Assembly (NCBI GenBank): GCA_014904845.1 | Contig: MU119285.1 | Coordinates: 124,001-188,000, forward strand | DNA: 64,000 nt | Source of the DNA: Acephala macrosclerotiorum | Taxonomy: Eukaryota; Ascomycota; Leotiomycetes; Helotiales; Mollisiaceae | Reading direction: 5' to 3' | In this document: positions 22,294 through 32,889 of the stretch, piece by piece | Position numbering within the stretch: the first letter of the stretch is position 1 | Layout: each line of letters starts with the position of its first letter | Notes under the pieces: generated by a model | What the model was told of the DNA's origin: nothing | What the model saw: the letters and a program-made list of their open reading frames with translations, nothing else | Databases searched by the model: none | Made by a program: the position numbers and the translations under genes

Positions 22294-23811
22294 GCAGTGG
22301 GCGGAATGCTTGGCAATGAGCGTGTTGGCGAGGGTACATCGATGGAGCAGCATATTGTGAAAACCAAGATGGATGGATATATTGGTGTGTTAGACTTTAG
22401 GTGGATTCGCAAAGCCGAACCATTTAATTCACCAGCAAATATATATCATGGAATGTCGAATTCTAAAAGGTCTCTCTACTCTCTCTCAGTTAAATTAACT
22501 GAATAGTTGGTGCATATGTGATTTTGAAGGGTGTAAACGGAGTTGATTCTCCTAAATTTACGGAGAAGTCTTCTTATGGAAGAGCTTCGAACTAAGAAAA
22601 CGTGATGACACGTGCTAGATATCACACATAAGTATATTTGAAATAGTAGGCTGGCGAATACACAATTGAGTTGAAGATATTCTGAAAACTTTAACTCTTT
22701 AGTACAACGTGAAGTACTTCAAATTGTATTAGTAATCAGAGTAGGCCAACTTCCATTGCTACGACTAGCCTTTGGGAGCCCGTTCTACCCCTTTGATCCT
22801 TCTCGTTAAAGATTGACTGTCTTGAGAATCGCACGGCTAGGATAGTCGTAGCCCCAGCACCACACTAAGGATCACGGGGGTCGAGCTACCGAGGGCAAGG
22901 TAGATGCAGGTGAGAGGTGGGCGAGGGGAAGCGAGGGTGAGCAAAGCGGCAACGGGTCACGTGTGCCTTGTTTGGGCGAAAGAGAGGCTCCTTTCCTTGC
23001 TCGATCTCAGCCTCCGCTGATCCAGTCCCGTCGAGGGTTGTGGCGAGCTCAGTGTTGGTGAGAAGAGACACAGTCTGTGCTTCGTGAAGTATTCGTCTTC
23101 AGGACGCGGGTGGGTTCGTTGGAATTCGAGAAATGTGCTACAGAGGAGCTGATGTAAGGTCCCATCTTTCTGGCGGCATGCTGCTGAGCAGTATGCTATC
23201 GCTTGAAGTTCCTGGTATTTCTTTCATGTTTCTAGTGGCTTTCTTTCCGCATATGTTGCAAATCTTGCTGCAAGTCAGAGATGACATGATCGTGTGTTCC
23301 GCGTAAGAGACCGAGGAGGAAAAGCTGCAAGACAGACTCACCTTGAAGTGGAAATCTCAGTGTTATGAACCAGCTGTTGCCTCCAGCTATGGCCTCTGAC
23401 TTTGCTTCCGCCAGGCGCATGCATGCTGTTCGCATCGAGCTCACAAGGCCCGCCCCGGTTCTCTCAACGAGAAACGCGGTAGTAGCTAAGAGCAGCCCTG
23501 AGTATAAAATATATAACAAAAGAAAAGCAGAAAAATCAAAGTGAGTTCGTCTGCAGACACTGAAGTTCTTAGATCTCTTGTGGCACTTGCCGTCATCTTT
23601 TTTGATTTCGAAATCGGCGTTACAGTACAGGGATAAGAAGAGCCCCTCGGAATTATTTACAGATGGCGAGACATTGGGAAATGCAATGTTCATATACTTC
23701 ATTTGGGTACCACCGACGCCTAAATATGGTACAGTTGTCCCCCATTGCGTTTTCCCCCTTTGCGCCTCCTACAGAGATTTCCAACTAAAACCAAACACAC
23801 CAACGTAACAG
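22294..23811. other. intergenic, no supported gene
   Basis: 1.5 kb between convergent genes. A 156-codon open frame on the minus strand (23232-23702) has no family resemblance and biased composition, so I leave it uncalled. Confidence 0.4.
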
Positions 23812-25244
23812 TCAATACCTATCTCCTTTACTCGGACTCCTGTTTCCCTTTGACGGACTTCGACTACCCTTACTTGGACTCCTCTGCCTAGTCTCGCTCG
23901 GCATGATGGCCTGATACCCGGAGGCATCGTATCCCATACTTCTTTGTGGTGTTTGTGGTGTTTGTGGTTCATAATATGGTGTCTGCGGTGGTGGTCCCCA
24001 TTGGAAGTTCTGATGTTGTTGCGGGAAGGGTTGAAAGGCTTGTGCTTGCGGCATGTGTGGGGATTTGGACCTAAACATCCCAAAGGCAAGATTGTTGACC
24101 AAAATGCATACTGTGACGATGAGGACGACGAAGATCTAGAGAAGTGTCAGCCAAGGGAGAGCATTACAGGCCAGGAAGTGCTTACCATAGCCTTGTAACT
24201 TATAGGCTCAATAAAGCTGTTGAAGATCTGCGCGAAAGTATGAGCGCTCACTCGTGCTCGACCAATGCTGTCGGGATCTCTGTTCATGCAATGCTCCCAA
24301 TTCTCGCAAACAGCCTTAAGAGCTGGCACCCTCTTGTCGCTCCCACACCCATTATCCACGAAGTCCTTAGCACACGCTGCAATCTCCGTTAACACCACAT
24401 GACGCTCCATGTCTGATGCTTTGTCCACATCCGCCCTGACTGTCATCCAGAATGTGTATATCCCAAATATTGTTAACCCAGCAATGAAGGTATTGACTCC
24501 AAGCTGTGCATAGAATGATAGGACATTTGGCAGATTGGGATGCGACTCAATGTAGTCGAATACCGAAGCCCACCATCCAGGTTGTGGCGGTTCTTGCTTC
24601 GTATGTTTCCCCTTGCGACTTCGAGGCCTCGATTCTCCAGAGTCTGACTCCGACTCCGAAACATCTCGCTGTCCCCTGATCAAGGCATAATCTCTGTCTA
24701 TCCTCTTCCGCTTCCGTACTTTGTTGACTATCGCATTTGCATATTTCCCTCGTCGTTGCTCTGCTCTGCCAGGGCTGCTTCCCAGAAAGCCTGCACCATA
24801 TTTTCCAAAAACTGGCTGCCTCACGGTCCCACTTGAAAAGACCGTCATCGTTTGACTATTCTTTGGCAGATCTGGTGTATCTTCTGCGTCCGCGTTATCC
24901 GCTGGTGACTCCTCTGCACCGGATACCTCCGAGAATAACTCTTGGTCAAAGGGCTTTCGAGGCGTGGTGAAGGATGGATTGCGGAATTGAGGAGCTGGTG
25001 CGGAAGATGCTGCGATGAAAGAGCTTGTAGGTTGTGTATGTTGGGGAGACTCGAAACCTTCTATTTCAATGTCAGATCATCATTTTCGAGGGACCAATGT
25101 CGAGAACCAAAACTTACGCTTTTGTCCCTGCTGTGGCTTGAACTGGGGAAATGGACTCGTGGGATCAGAAGGGCCTTGAGTCTGCCATTCCCAATCCATA
25201 GGGCTTTCATGTGACCGTTTCTCGCTGCGTATATCTCTGAACAT
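23812..25244 (-). CDS. BRL1: Brl1/Brr6-type nuclear envelope protein
   Basis: Three exons: 25244-25118, 25060-24186 and 24135-23812 (441 codons). The conserved core has a first membrane span (about residues 222-248, VNTFIAGLTIFGIYTFWMTV), a lumenal segment with four cysteines (EIAACAKDF, DNGCGSDK, KAVCENWEHCMNRDP) expected to form two disulfides, and a second span (IFVVLIVTVCILVNNLAFG). This is the di-sulfide bridge nucleocytoplasmic transport domain of Brr6/Brl1, which acts at the inner nuclear membrane in nuclear pore assembly and membrane lipid balance. The N-terminus is disordered. The C-terminus ends in three copies of an RSPSKG unit after QTPQTPQ. It is divergent with IWS1. Brr6 and Brl1 are paralogues in yeast; most filamentous fungi have one gene, so the symbol is approximate. 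Confidence 0.9.
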
Positions 25245-25584
25245 GGCTGCAATTGTTCTGGAAGGAGGAATAGCAAGAAGTAAAAATCGTGGAAGGTTAT
25301 GCTCAGTTTCCAAGTAAACAAAAACAAAGTCAGCCTCGGATTTAAGGTTTGGGGCTAGTCGCGACGTCCACGCCGATCGTGAACTTCCAACCGACCATAA
25401 AAAGGTTGCTCAACTTCAACCTCCCAAGAGGAAGTAACTTTGCGACACGACGACTTGATCTGGCCAACGCCTGCGATTTAGTTGAGATCATTTGGCAGAT
25501 CTGTCCTTGATTTCACGACCAATTTGCCGCTCGACTACCCCTAAACTGCACGCCTGATCGGCACCCCTTCGACCAACTTCCAAT
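25245..25584. promoter_or_regulatory. shared promoter between Brl1/Brr6 and IWS1 genes
   Basis: 340 bases separate the start codons of two divergent housekeeping genes, so both promoters and 5' leaders must lie here. No clear TATA box is seen. Confidence 0.6.
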
Positions 25585-27039
25585 ATGTCGGATTCCGCCT
25601 CGCCTTTGCCAGAAAATGGCCACGCTGCAGGAGATCCAAATCGATCTGTCTCCGAAGAGCGAGATACTCCTCCTGCCCCCGCTGCGAACCCTGATCTCGA
25701 TATGGACGATGAAGATAACGACAAAGAGGACGACGTTTCCGACAATGAGTCCGAGCTTTCTGAAGTTGACGAAGCTGAGTTCGCAGAATTCGACCCTACG
25801 ACTGTCGCCCTCGAAGATCGGCCATTAGTTGGCATCGATGAGGATGTCGCTCGCACACTCAAGGCTGGAAAGCGGAAGCGCGCGGATAAGGATAGCAAGC
25901 CCAAGGAGGGAAAGCGAGACAAGAAGAAGAGGGTACGACGAGATGATGACGAGGATCCAGACGGAGAAGTTCTTGATGGCAAGCGGGTCAAGAAATCAAA
26001 AAGTTCAAGGAGCGATGGAGAAAGAAGGGATCGTGACAAAGTTAGGGAGAGAAAGGAGAAGACACCAGAGAATGAGGAGAACATGACGCCCGAGGAGAGG
26101 AGACGCCGAGCTCTTGATAGGGCTATGGATGCTGCCTTGAAGAACCCCAACAAGCGACGACGCAAGAAAGATGAAGTGGTAAGTCATCTGCTGCATCGAG
26201 TAGAATGGGCTCTAATTATTACAGGATCTCGAAGAAGCTTTCGATGATGAAATTGCGGCGTTAAAGATTCGTATGGAGCAAGCCTGCGAGGCTGACAACA
26301 CAGCTCGCGAGCAAGGTCAACCAGCTATTCACAAGCTGAAGATGTTGCCCGAAGTCGTCGCCCTCCTGAACCGAAACACCGTTCAACACTCTATTGTCGA
26401 CCCCGATACCAACTTCCTTCAGTCCGTCAAATTCTTCCTCGAGCCTCTCAACGATGGCAGCCTCCCAGCATACAATATTCAGAGAGATTTGTTTGCTGCT
26501 CTTACCAAGCTTCCAATCGAGAAGGAGGCTTTGCTAAGCAGTGGTATTGGCAAGGTGGTTCTTTACTATACCAAGAGCAAGAAGCCAGAGATTGGAATCA
26601 AGCGGATCGCCGAGAGATTACTTGGAGAGTGGTCGAGACCTATTCTCAAGCGCAGCGATGACTACAAGAAGCGCAGAGTCATGACGAAGGAGTTTGATCA
26701 CCAGTATGTCTTCTGCTCCTCCGTTCTGACTGTACTAACATCATCTGCAGGGCGGCTCAGCTTGCAATTCGACCCGGCGCAACTCCATCCTCCCAACTCC
26801 AATCCTCACAGCGCGGCGAGCCTATGTCTCAGCGGGATATCGAACGTGAGCGCTTCCTTGCACAGCCAATTCGAAGCAACAGAGCGAGAATGGAGACTGC
26901 GAACACCAGTTATACCGTAGCACCGAAGAGCACATTCGATCCCAGCAAGGGCCTCGATCCTGCTATGCGTCCTATCGGTGCTGGCGGTATGGAGGCTTTC
27001 AGAAAAATGACGGCCAAGCAAGGCAAGAAGCGATCATGA
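25585..27039 (+). CDS. IWS1: transcription elongation factor IWS1/Spn1
   Basis: Three exons: 25585-26178, 26225-26703 and 26751-27039 (453 codons). The first 200 residues are acidic then basic and disordered (DMDDEDNDKEDD; KKKRVRRDDDEDPDGEV), as usual for Iws1. The second exon carries the conserved helical TFIIS N-terminal-like domain (KIRMEQACEADN; IHKLKMLPEVVALLNRN; GIGKVVLYYTKSKKPEIGIK; RLLGEWSRPILKRSDDYKKR). The C-terminus has SQRDIERERFLAQP and TYTVAPKSTF-like sequence. Iws1 binds Spt6 and travels with RNA polymerase II. The gene is complete and conserved, and it marks a stable part of the window next to repeat-rich neighbours. Confidence 0.95.
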
Positions 27040-27539
27040 AGCAGGAATCTTCTTCCTTTCGGTATCTTGTCTCAACATGGCATTCTCCGGGGGAGCACAT
27101 CGGGCTGCTGAGAAGCAGGTCTTTGGTTTGTATTGGTTTTCAGCGAGGAGTTCCCGGTAGAAAATTGATACAGGTCCATCTGATGCGGCCAAAAAGACCC
27201 ATCCACATCGGGACTTTCACCCTGATGCGTTCGAGAAGTGTTCATCCGTGGGCAGGAATCGAGACTTCTCTCGCCGCGACGCGAAGGACCACACGCGCAT
27301 GCGACAGCATCTTACGAACATCAACCATAGGCTCAAGGCACAGCCACCCATGCAATCTATTACATTTCACTAACACTCATCCTACTTTGTTGCACATCGA
27401 TACGGCTTCGGCCCGCGGCCGTTCGCCGCGGCTATCGTTCTTCTCAGACTTTGTGAACCATAATGTGGATCTGTTGCATGTCGCAGAGTTACGGACCGCG
27501 TCCGTATCCGCGGCCTTTTGCCTTGGCACTCCACAAGCA

Positions 27540-28570
27540 ACAAGACGGCAGTCGTGCGTTGGGAAAAAGGAAGCTATATTCAACGTCGGAAAGTCGCCTA
27601 CATTTCTCCATCATTGTCCCTTTGCTCAAGCGCAATTCTTCCTTGAACTCACGAACTGCTTTCCGCCATCCTGCCTCTACTTTATCGCCGAAGTCGGTTA
27701 TGTACCTATTGTCTTCCTCGAAGCTATATGTTCTAAGCATCTGATATGCTGTATTGTTCAATCGACCCTGACACCATTCTTTGTATCCTCATTCCACTTC
27801 TTCATGCCTTCCTCTCGAAGCCCGCCAAGCGGCAGGATCCGAGTGTTCTATTTCTCCTTGGTAACTTCTTCGGCGACCACGAGGAGTTCGTTGTTAGAAA
27901 TCGTGTAATCAGCAAAATATACCGGTCGATTGGTATATTGTTCCGGCCGAAAAAAAACCTCCACAGTTGCACGTCCAACCATACTAATGCTAGACATCGA
28001 AATATTCTGGTTGCCAGACCCAAAGATTGTCACAGTCCGAGATTTTGAATCAAGCCAGAAGATGCCACGAGGAATCGCTGTCATCATCAGCTATTCCTCT
28101 CACATCAGAGAAGTGTTTACAAACCCCAGAACGAACCGCAGATGATTGCCGTCCAGAGCATCTTGCTCCCTATCTCCTTAATATTCTGTTCAAGGTACCT
28201 TTGAGCTTCTCGTTTGGGCACGAACATCTGAAGCTCGTCGATATGCGGTTTGAGTGTGTCGGAGCTAACTCGGGAGTTATGAAGTGTTTGATGCCAGAAG
28301 CTAGAGCCGCGTCTGTGATGGCCTTGTGATGAGCGGATGTTCCTGCGGGGTTGTAGGCACAGACTATGGCGTCTTGACCTTCGAAAATTGCTGAGAGGAA
28401 TGGATACGAGCAGTCTGTGAGATATTTGGTCGAGGGACTAGAGGTGCTCAAATTGGCGTTGCTTCTCGAGACCGCTTCGCGTCGAAGCCAGCCGCGATCA
28501 AAGCTTCGAATAAGGGACGGCCGACGTTGTCTGATGCTCCCAAAACAACGACTTTTCTTATTACCAACAT
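27540..28570 (-). pseudogene. NmrA-like NAD(P)-binding protein, broken
   Basis: A typical start (ATG 28570: MLVIRKVVVLGASDNVGRPL) is followed at once by a frame change before SAIFEGQDAIVCAYNPAGTS and GIKHFITPE. A second frame change precedes LKPHIDELQMFVPKREAQRY. Then comes a piece in a further frame (FWLDSKSRTVTIFGSGNQN; RPVYFADYTISNNELLVVAE) ending in TAG at about 27848, and a terminal piece (YQMLRTYSFEEDNRYITDFG). Together these cover an entire NmrA/isoflavone-reductase-like protein, in order. At least three disruptions, none explained by introns, make it a pseudogene. NmrA-like proteins are dinucleotide-binding regulators or reductases. Confidence 0.75.
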
Positions 28571-31507
28571 CTTTAACTAGGAATAGGATGAAGACTTTGA
28601 AATCGAATGGGACAAGGATTGGAATTGATTGCACCTTGCACACTCGATCAAAGCTTGACTTCCTTTGCATTTATATCTCACTACACGGAAGCGAAAGGAA
28701 GAGGGAGTCCCGTCTCCGCTCGCGATTGCTCATTTTACACGACTTCAGGTCTCTGAATATTCAAATAGACCTGGTCCGGAACAACATGGGGGCCGACGTC
28801 TGAGGGCTATTACTACACATATGTGCGGTTTTTGCGTCCGCCATCAACACTATCAACAGCCGCATCACGAATTCCTGTCCTCCGACTCGGCGGCGGAGCA
28901 TCCGAGACTAATTTCTCATTTTCAAGATCAACTTTCTAAATGACCATTCCTGCAATGCGGCTTCACAACTTCTGCATTTCTAATCTTCCTGACTTGCTAG
29001 GACATTCACGATCTGGTCACTTTCATCGAAGGCTCTCTTTAGTTAGCGATGGTCACGACGACCTAGGTCAGCCTCCATGATTGTCCTACCATCAATGGGA
29101 GATCTAAGGCGCTGTCCCACCCCATTGAAAGACGCAAAGTCTTTCACCAAATACCTCGCCGCCACCTCCCTCTACTCAAGATATTGCCTCCCTACGCGCC
29201 TTCACTCACCCTGGACCAAAGTATGATCTCCCCTCATACCCATCGCTCTACGAAACGGCAACTGTTCTTCGGTATCGAGAGGATTCGTCCTGGGCTCTGG
29301 CACTGTAGGGGGCGCAATCAAGCCATCACACTCAAGACAGCACTTGCCCCAATTCGGGCGCAAGGTCAGGCTGTTCAAGCCGGGACCTCCAAGACCATTT
29401 CGGAATACGTCGTGGACAACCAGACGGGGTATAGGATAGGCATCAAGACGCTTTATATCGTCGATATCTTCCCCGCAAGGACATTTTGGTCTCCTTGACT
29501 GTGCCTCTTGTCTAGCCTGACCGCCTCTTTCTTGGCTCTCTTCTTGGTCGTAGAGCTTTGGTAGCAGCGCTGCGGGGTTGTATCACATTTTCAAATCCCC
29601 AGTGTTGGCGTTTGTTCCTCACGCTGCTCCCAGCGCTCGAGGATCCAATCGCAGCAAACAACGCATGTATTGTTGCTCATCTTTACCAAGCATTTGCAGC
29701 TATTGTATCCATGCGGATAATTCCTCATCGCATGACAATGGCATTTCCCGCAGAGTGGCATCCAACTTCGATGTCTAAGTTGATGCGTGATGAATGCTTC
29801 CTTATCTAGTGTATAGAGCTTACATGCTCGATCATTAGGGCTGGCATGGAATGCTCGAGCGCAAGGGTACTAGTTATTTCGATCGAAGGGGTAATACTGT
29901 GCTGCTGGCATCGTGAGAGCTGGTCTAACTATTGCTGGCTCTAATCCATGATCGGTAATGCGATTATGCATGCGGGTGACGATCGATGGCTGAGGAAGGT
30001 CGCAATATGAGTCGATTGGCTATCCAGCTGTAGGGCCCAATTACCATGGCTGGCGGAATTACCACCCAGTTTGAACAATTGCCTGTGTGCACAGTCAGCT
30101 CACGAGGAAGATCATGGTCCTAGAGTATGAAGCCATAGAATAATGACCCTGCTACAGCGGGACAATCAGGGCCGAAGGCAATGATCCAGATGAAGCGTCT
30201 GCTGGTACAATCATCTGCCATCAAGATTCCCAGCAAGAGTGCAATGTCCTTGCGATTCATAGTACATACAACGTGTCAACGACTGTTCGGAGGTTCAGCA
30301 AGGGCTACCCCGTATCGATACCTCGTGGGATCAGACCCGAGTCGCCCTTGAACGGCTCGCCTGGACTCAGTGCCCGCTTGAGCCAGATGATCTGGCCCAG
30401 ATCCCTGGGGGGCATCAGCTTAGTGTTGATGCGACTTTGGAGTTCTTGCAAGGTATTTTGTGCTTGATGTTACCCAGAAGCCCTTCCAAGATTGGGCCTT
30501 GAAAGGTATCACCTAGTGTAGGAGGCCGAGCAGCCATTGTTTTACTATTGTGTTTGGGGAGTTTGCGCGACTTCCGACTTGTCCTTTGTTACTATCTTTG
30601 ATGTTTGTATACTCAGCAGATCCTCGGGTATCTGCTTGGCTGCTTGCAGTCGAATCATCAAAGAAGACAAAGAAAGCCACCCCACAATGCGTCTTGTTCT
30701 TATTCCACTCCCCCTACCTCGGCCGCTCAGTATTTGTGATTTGGAACTTCTTAAGAGAAAATTTTCCCATTTAAGCCTCACCGTTATCTTCTTAAGCGTT
30801 TAAGATACACAACAATTCATGCCTATTACGCAGACGGAAAAGGGGGACCGACGGGAGGCAAACGAGGGTATCGGGATTTTCATTCATTGTTTTCAAGTTG
30901 CCCTCATCCGGATGGGAGTACTTTTATGCAACAACTGCTTTCATTCTCTTATTGTTTCATGTTCATTGTTTCCCAACACGATGCACAGAAGTCCTCGACG
31001 ACGTTCCTGATTGTCTGTTACTTGCAAAGAGTTGTGTTGGGGTACTGACAGTATGTTCACGGACCTTCTCGCAAGTAGTGAGCGCAGAAAGTGTACATGG
31101 TGAATGTGATGTGACACATGGTCTGCTGAAGCTTCAGTAAGTCTGTATGGATTCGTTATTTAGTGGAGAGGAGACGGGCTTTGTTCTGCATACGAATAAT
31201 GCGACTGTGGAGCATGTTATAGGCTTTGCATTGCATTGTCGTCATTTCATTGTGCTGTCATGGCTCTAAAATGATGTTGTTGCGAGGTACAAAGTCCCAT
31301 TGTCCCAACTTCAATGGTCTTTTGTGTAGTTGAGCCTTTCGAAGTTCAACTCCTAGGAAGTCTTTCATCGCCTCTCAGAACAATACATTGTGCAGCTGTA
31401 CTTCAGTCCTCTCTTTCCCCGAACACTAAATTCCCCCATCAAATCAAAAATATCTCAAACATCAATCCTCTTCTAAATTCCACAAAACAAACCACTCACT
31501 ATCAATC
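28571..31507. other. 2.9-kb region without a supported gene
   Basis: Several stretches look weakly protein-like, for example near 29170-29300 (LRAFTHPGPKYDLPSYPSLY in one frame) and 30300-30450, but frames break quickly and no family is recognised. These may be relics of lost genes. The last part holds the promoter of the gene at 31508. Confidence 0.35.
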
Positions 31508-32548
31508 ATGTCAAACTTCCCTTACTTCGGCGGCCCCTCAGAGGACCTTCGCGATTATGAAAGACGACAGGCTGCAGAGCTGAACCGCTTCAGAGAACGC
31601 GATCAACGGCGAACGGACGCTTACGAGTCACTTTCGGGTGACAGATCCCGGGGTAGGACTCACTACAATCCTCCAAATGATGACCTGCCAGAACTCTTCC
31701 GCAGAGTCCGTGTCTCATCCCCTGAACCACCAAGACGATCTCATCCTGTTTACAGAGCCCCTTCTCCACCTCCGCCCCAAAGGCGCTCTCCTCCCGTGTT
31801 CAGAGGGCCATTCCCACCTCCAACTTTCTACAGATCTCGAAATGCTGATGGATCCGGACAGCCGAGCTATTACACCACGGATGAAGATCTTCCAGAAGAA
31901 TTTCGACGAAGATGGGATCATTCTCCCCCGAGAGCAGCCTCTCCACCTCCCCGATTCGTACCTCGAGCCAGAAGTCCTCCTAGAGCTGCTTACAGAGACC
32001 CATCGCCGCTAACAAGATCACGTTATCGCTCCCCTTCACCACCACCGAGAAGGTATCGTCCCGAATCCAGCAGACCTGCATCACCCCAACCCCACCGTTC
32101 CCGCACTCCATCTCCACCACCCCGACCCTGCTCTCCACCCCGCTACACACGCTCCCCCTCCCCACCACCACCTCACCATAACCCAACTCCCAAATTCCAA
32201 GACTCAAACCCCGCCGGCTTCTACACCTACGACGACGAAGAACCAGACACTATTCAAATCGCTCCAGCTCCATGGAATAATAACTCAACCTCGATCTCCC
32301 GCCCCGCACTCCTGTCATTCTTGATCCAAAAAGGCGTTTCGAAAGAAGTTGCGGAGAGAGAGGTGGATAAAGAGTTTGCCGCTCATGCACCAACTCGTCG
32401 AGCTGGTGCGGCGGATGCTGGTCCTAGCATGGCGGAGATGAGGGGTAGGGCTGAGGCTGAGAGGGAGATGGAGCGGAGATGGGGAGGCGGTGGGTATGGA
32501 GGAAGTGATCGGTACTCTAGGTACAGAAGAGAGGATAAGGGATGGTAG
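31508..32548 (+). CDS. SP/RS-rich hypothetical protein
   Basis: A single-exon frame of 346 codons. The N-terminus is charged (SEDLRDYERRQAAELNRFRE). Residues 60-230 are very rich in Pro, Arg and Ser, with repeated SPPPR, RSPPR and RTPSPPPRP units reminiscent of RS-domain proteins. The C-terminus has a short ordered segment (SRPALLSFLIQKGVSKEVAEREVDKEFAAHA), then an Arg/Gly end (RRWGGGGYGGSDRYSRYR). No RNA-recognition motif is present. Composition suggests a disordered nuclear or RNA-associated protein; this is inference. Confidence 0.75.
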   Translation: MSNFPYFGGPSEDLRDYERRQAAELNRFRERDQRRTDAYESLSGDRSRGRTHYNPPNDDLPELFRRVRVSSPEPPRRSHPVYRAPSPPPPQRRSPPVFRGPFPPPTFYRSRNADGSGQPSYYTTDEDLPEEFRRRWDHSPPRAASPPPRFVPRARSPPRAAYRDPSPLTRSRYRSPSPPPRRYRPESSRPASPQPHRSRTPSPPPRPCSPPRYTRSPSPPPPHHNPTPKFQDSNPAGFYTYDDEEPDTIQIAPAPWNNNSTSISRPALLSFLIQKGVSKEVAEREVDKEFAAHAPTRRAGAADAGPSMAEMRGRAEAEREMERRWGGGGYGGSDRYSRYRREDKGW

Positions 32549-32688
32549 AAAGGTAAGTGAGAAGCTGATCTTCTCAATAGGTAAGCAGTGATTGTGTGTT
32601 TCTCCTGTGTTCTTCGCTGGCTGAGGATACTTTAGGTAAGTTGTTGGAGTTTCGTAAGTATATGCTATGGCCTCGCTGGTCGAGGGTA

Positions 32689-32721
32689 TTGAATTGAATT
32701 TAATTGAATTTAATTGAATTT
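32689..32721. repeat. 10-bp tandem repeat (TTGAATTTAA-type)
   Basis: About three copies of a ten-base unit GAATTTAATT lie in the 3' flank of the SP/RS-rich gene. Confidence 0.7.
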
Positions 32722-32889
32722 GTTTTCTTTTTGACTTTCTTTTTCAGCATAATTTCCAGTTTGTTCCCATCTATGTTCGAATTAGTTCTTTATATATATG
32801 TACCTAGCAACTCTACAATGAAACGGTTCGCTATGCCAAGCGCCACCCAATAATACTTCTAAAACTCCAATGAACAATGAAACATGTGA

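Noticed and set aside
23232..23702. 156-codon minus-strand ORF downstream of Brl1/Brr6
   Set aside because: No family resemblance, no intron or neighbour logic, and composition looks like non-coding DNA read through; not enough to call a gene.
25488..26165. 225-codon minus-strand ORF over IWS1 exon 1
   Set aside because: Ser/Arg/Leu-rich antisense shadow caused by the Glu/Asp/Lys-rich coding strand.
27036..27908. 290-codon plus-strand ORF
   Set aside because: Starts at the stop of IWS1 and runs antisense to the NmrA-like relic; its residues lack any fold-like pattern. It is a shadow frame.
29160..29500. Protein-like stretch on the plus strand (LRAFTHPGPKYDLPSYPSLY)
   Set aside because: Frame ends within about 40 codons and no family could be named; at most a gene relic.
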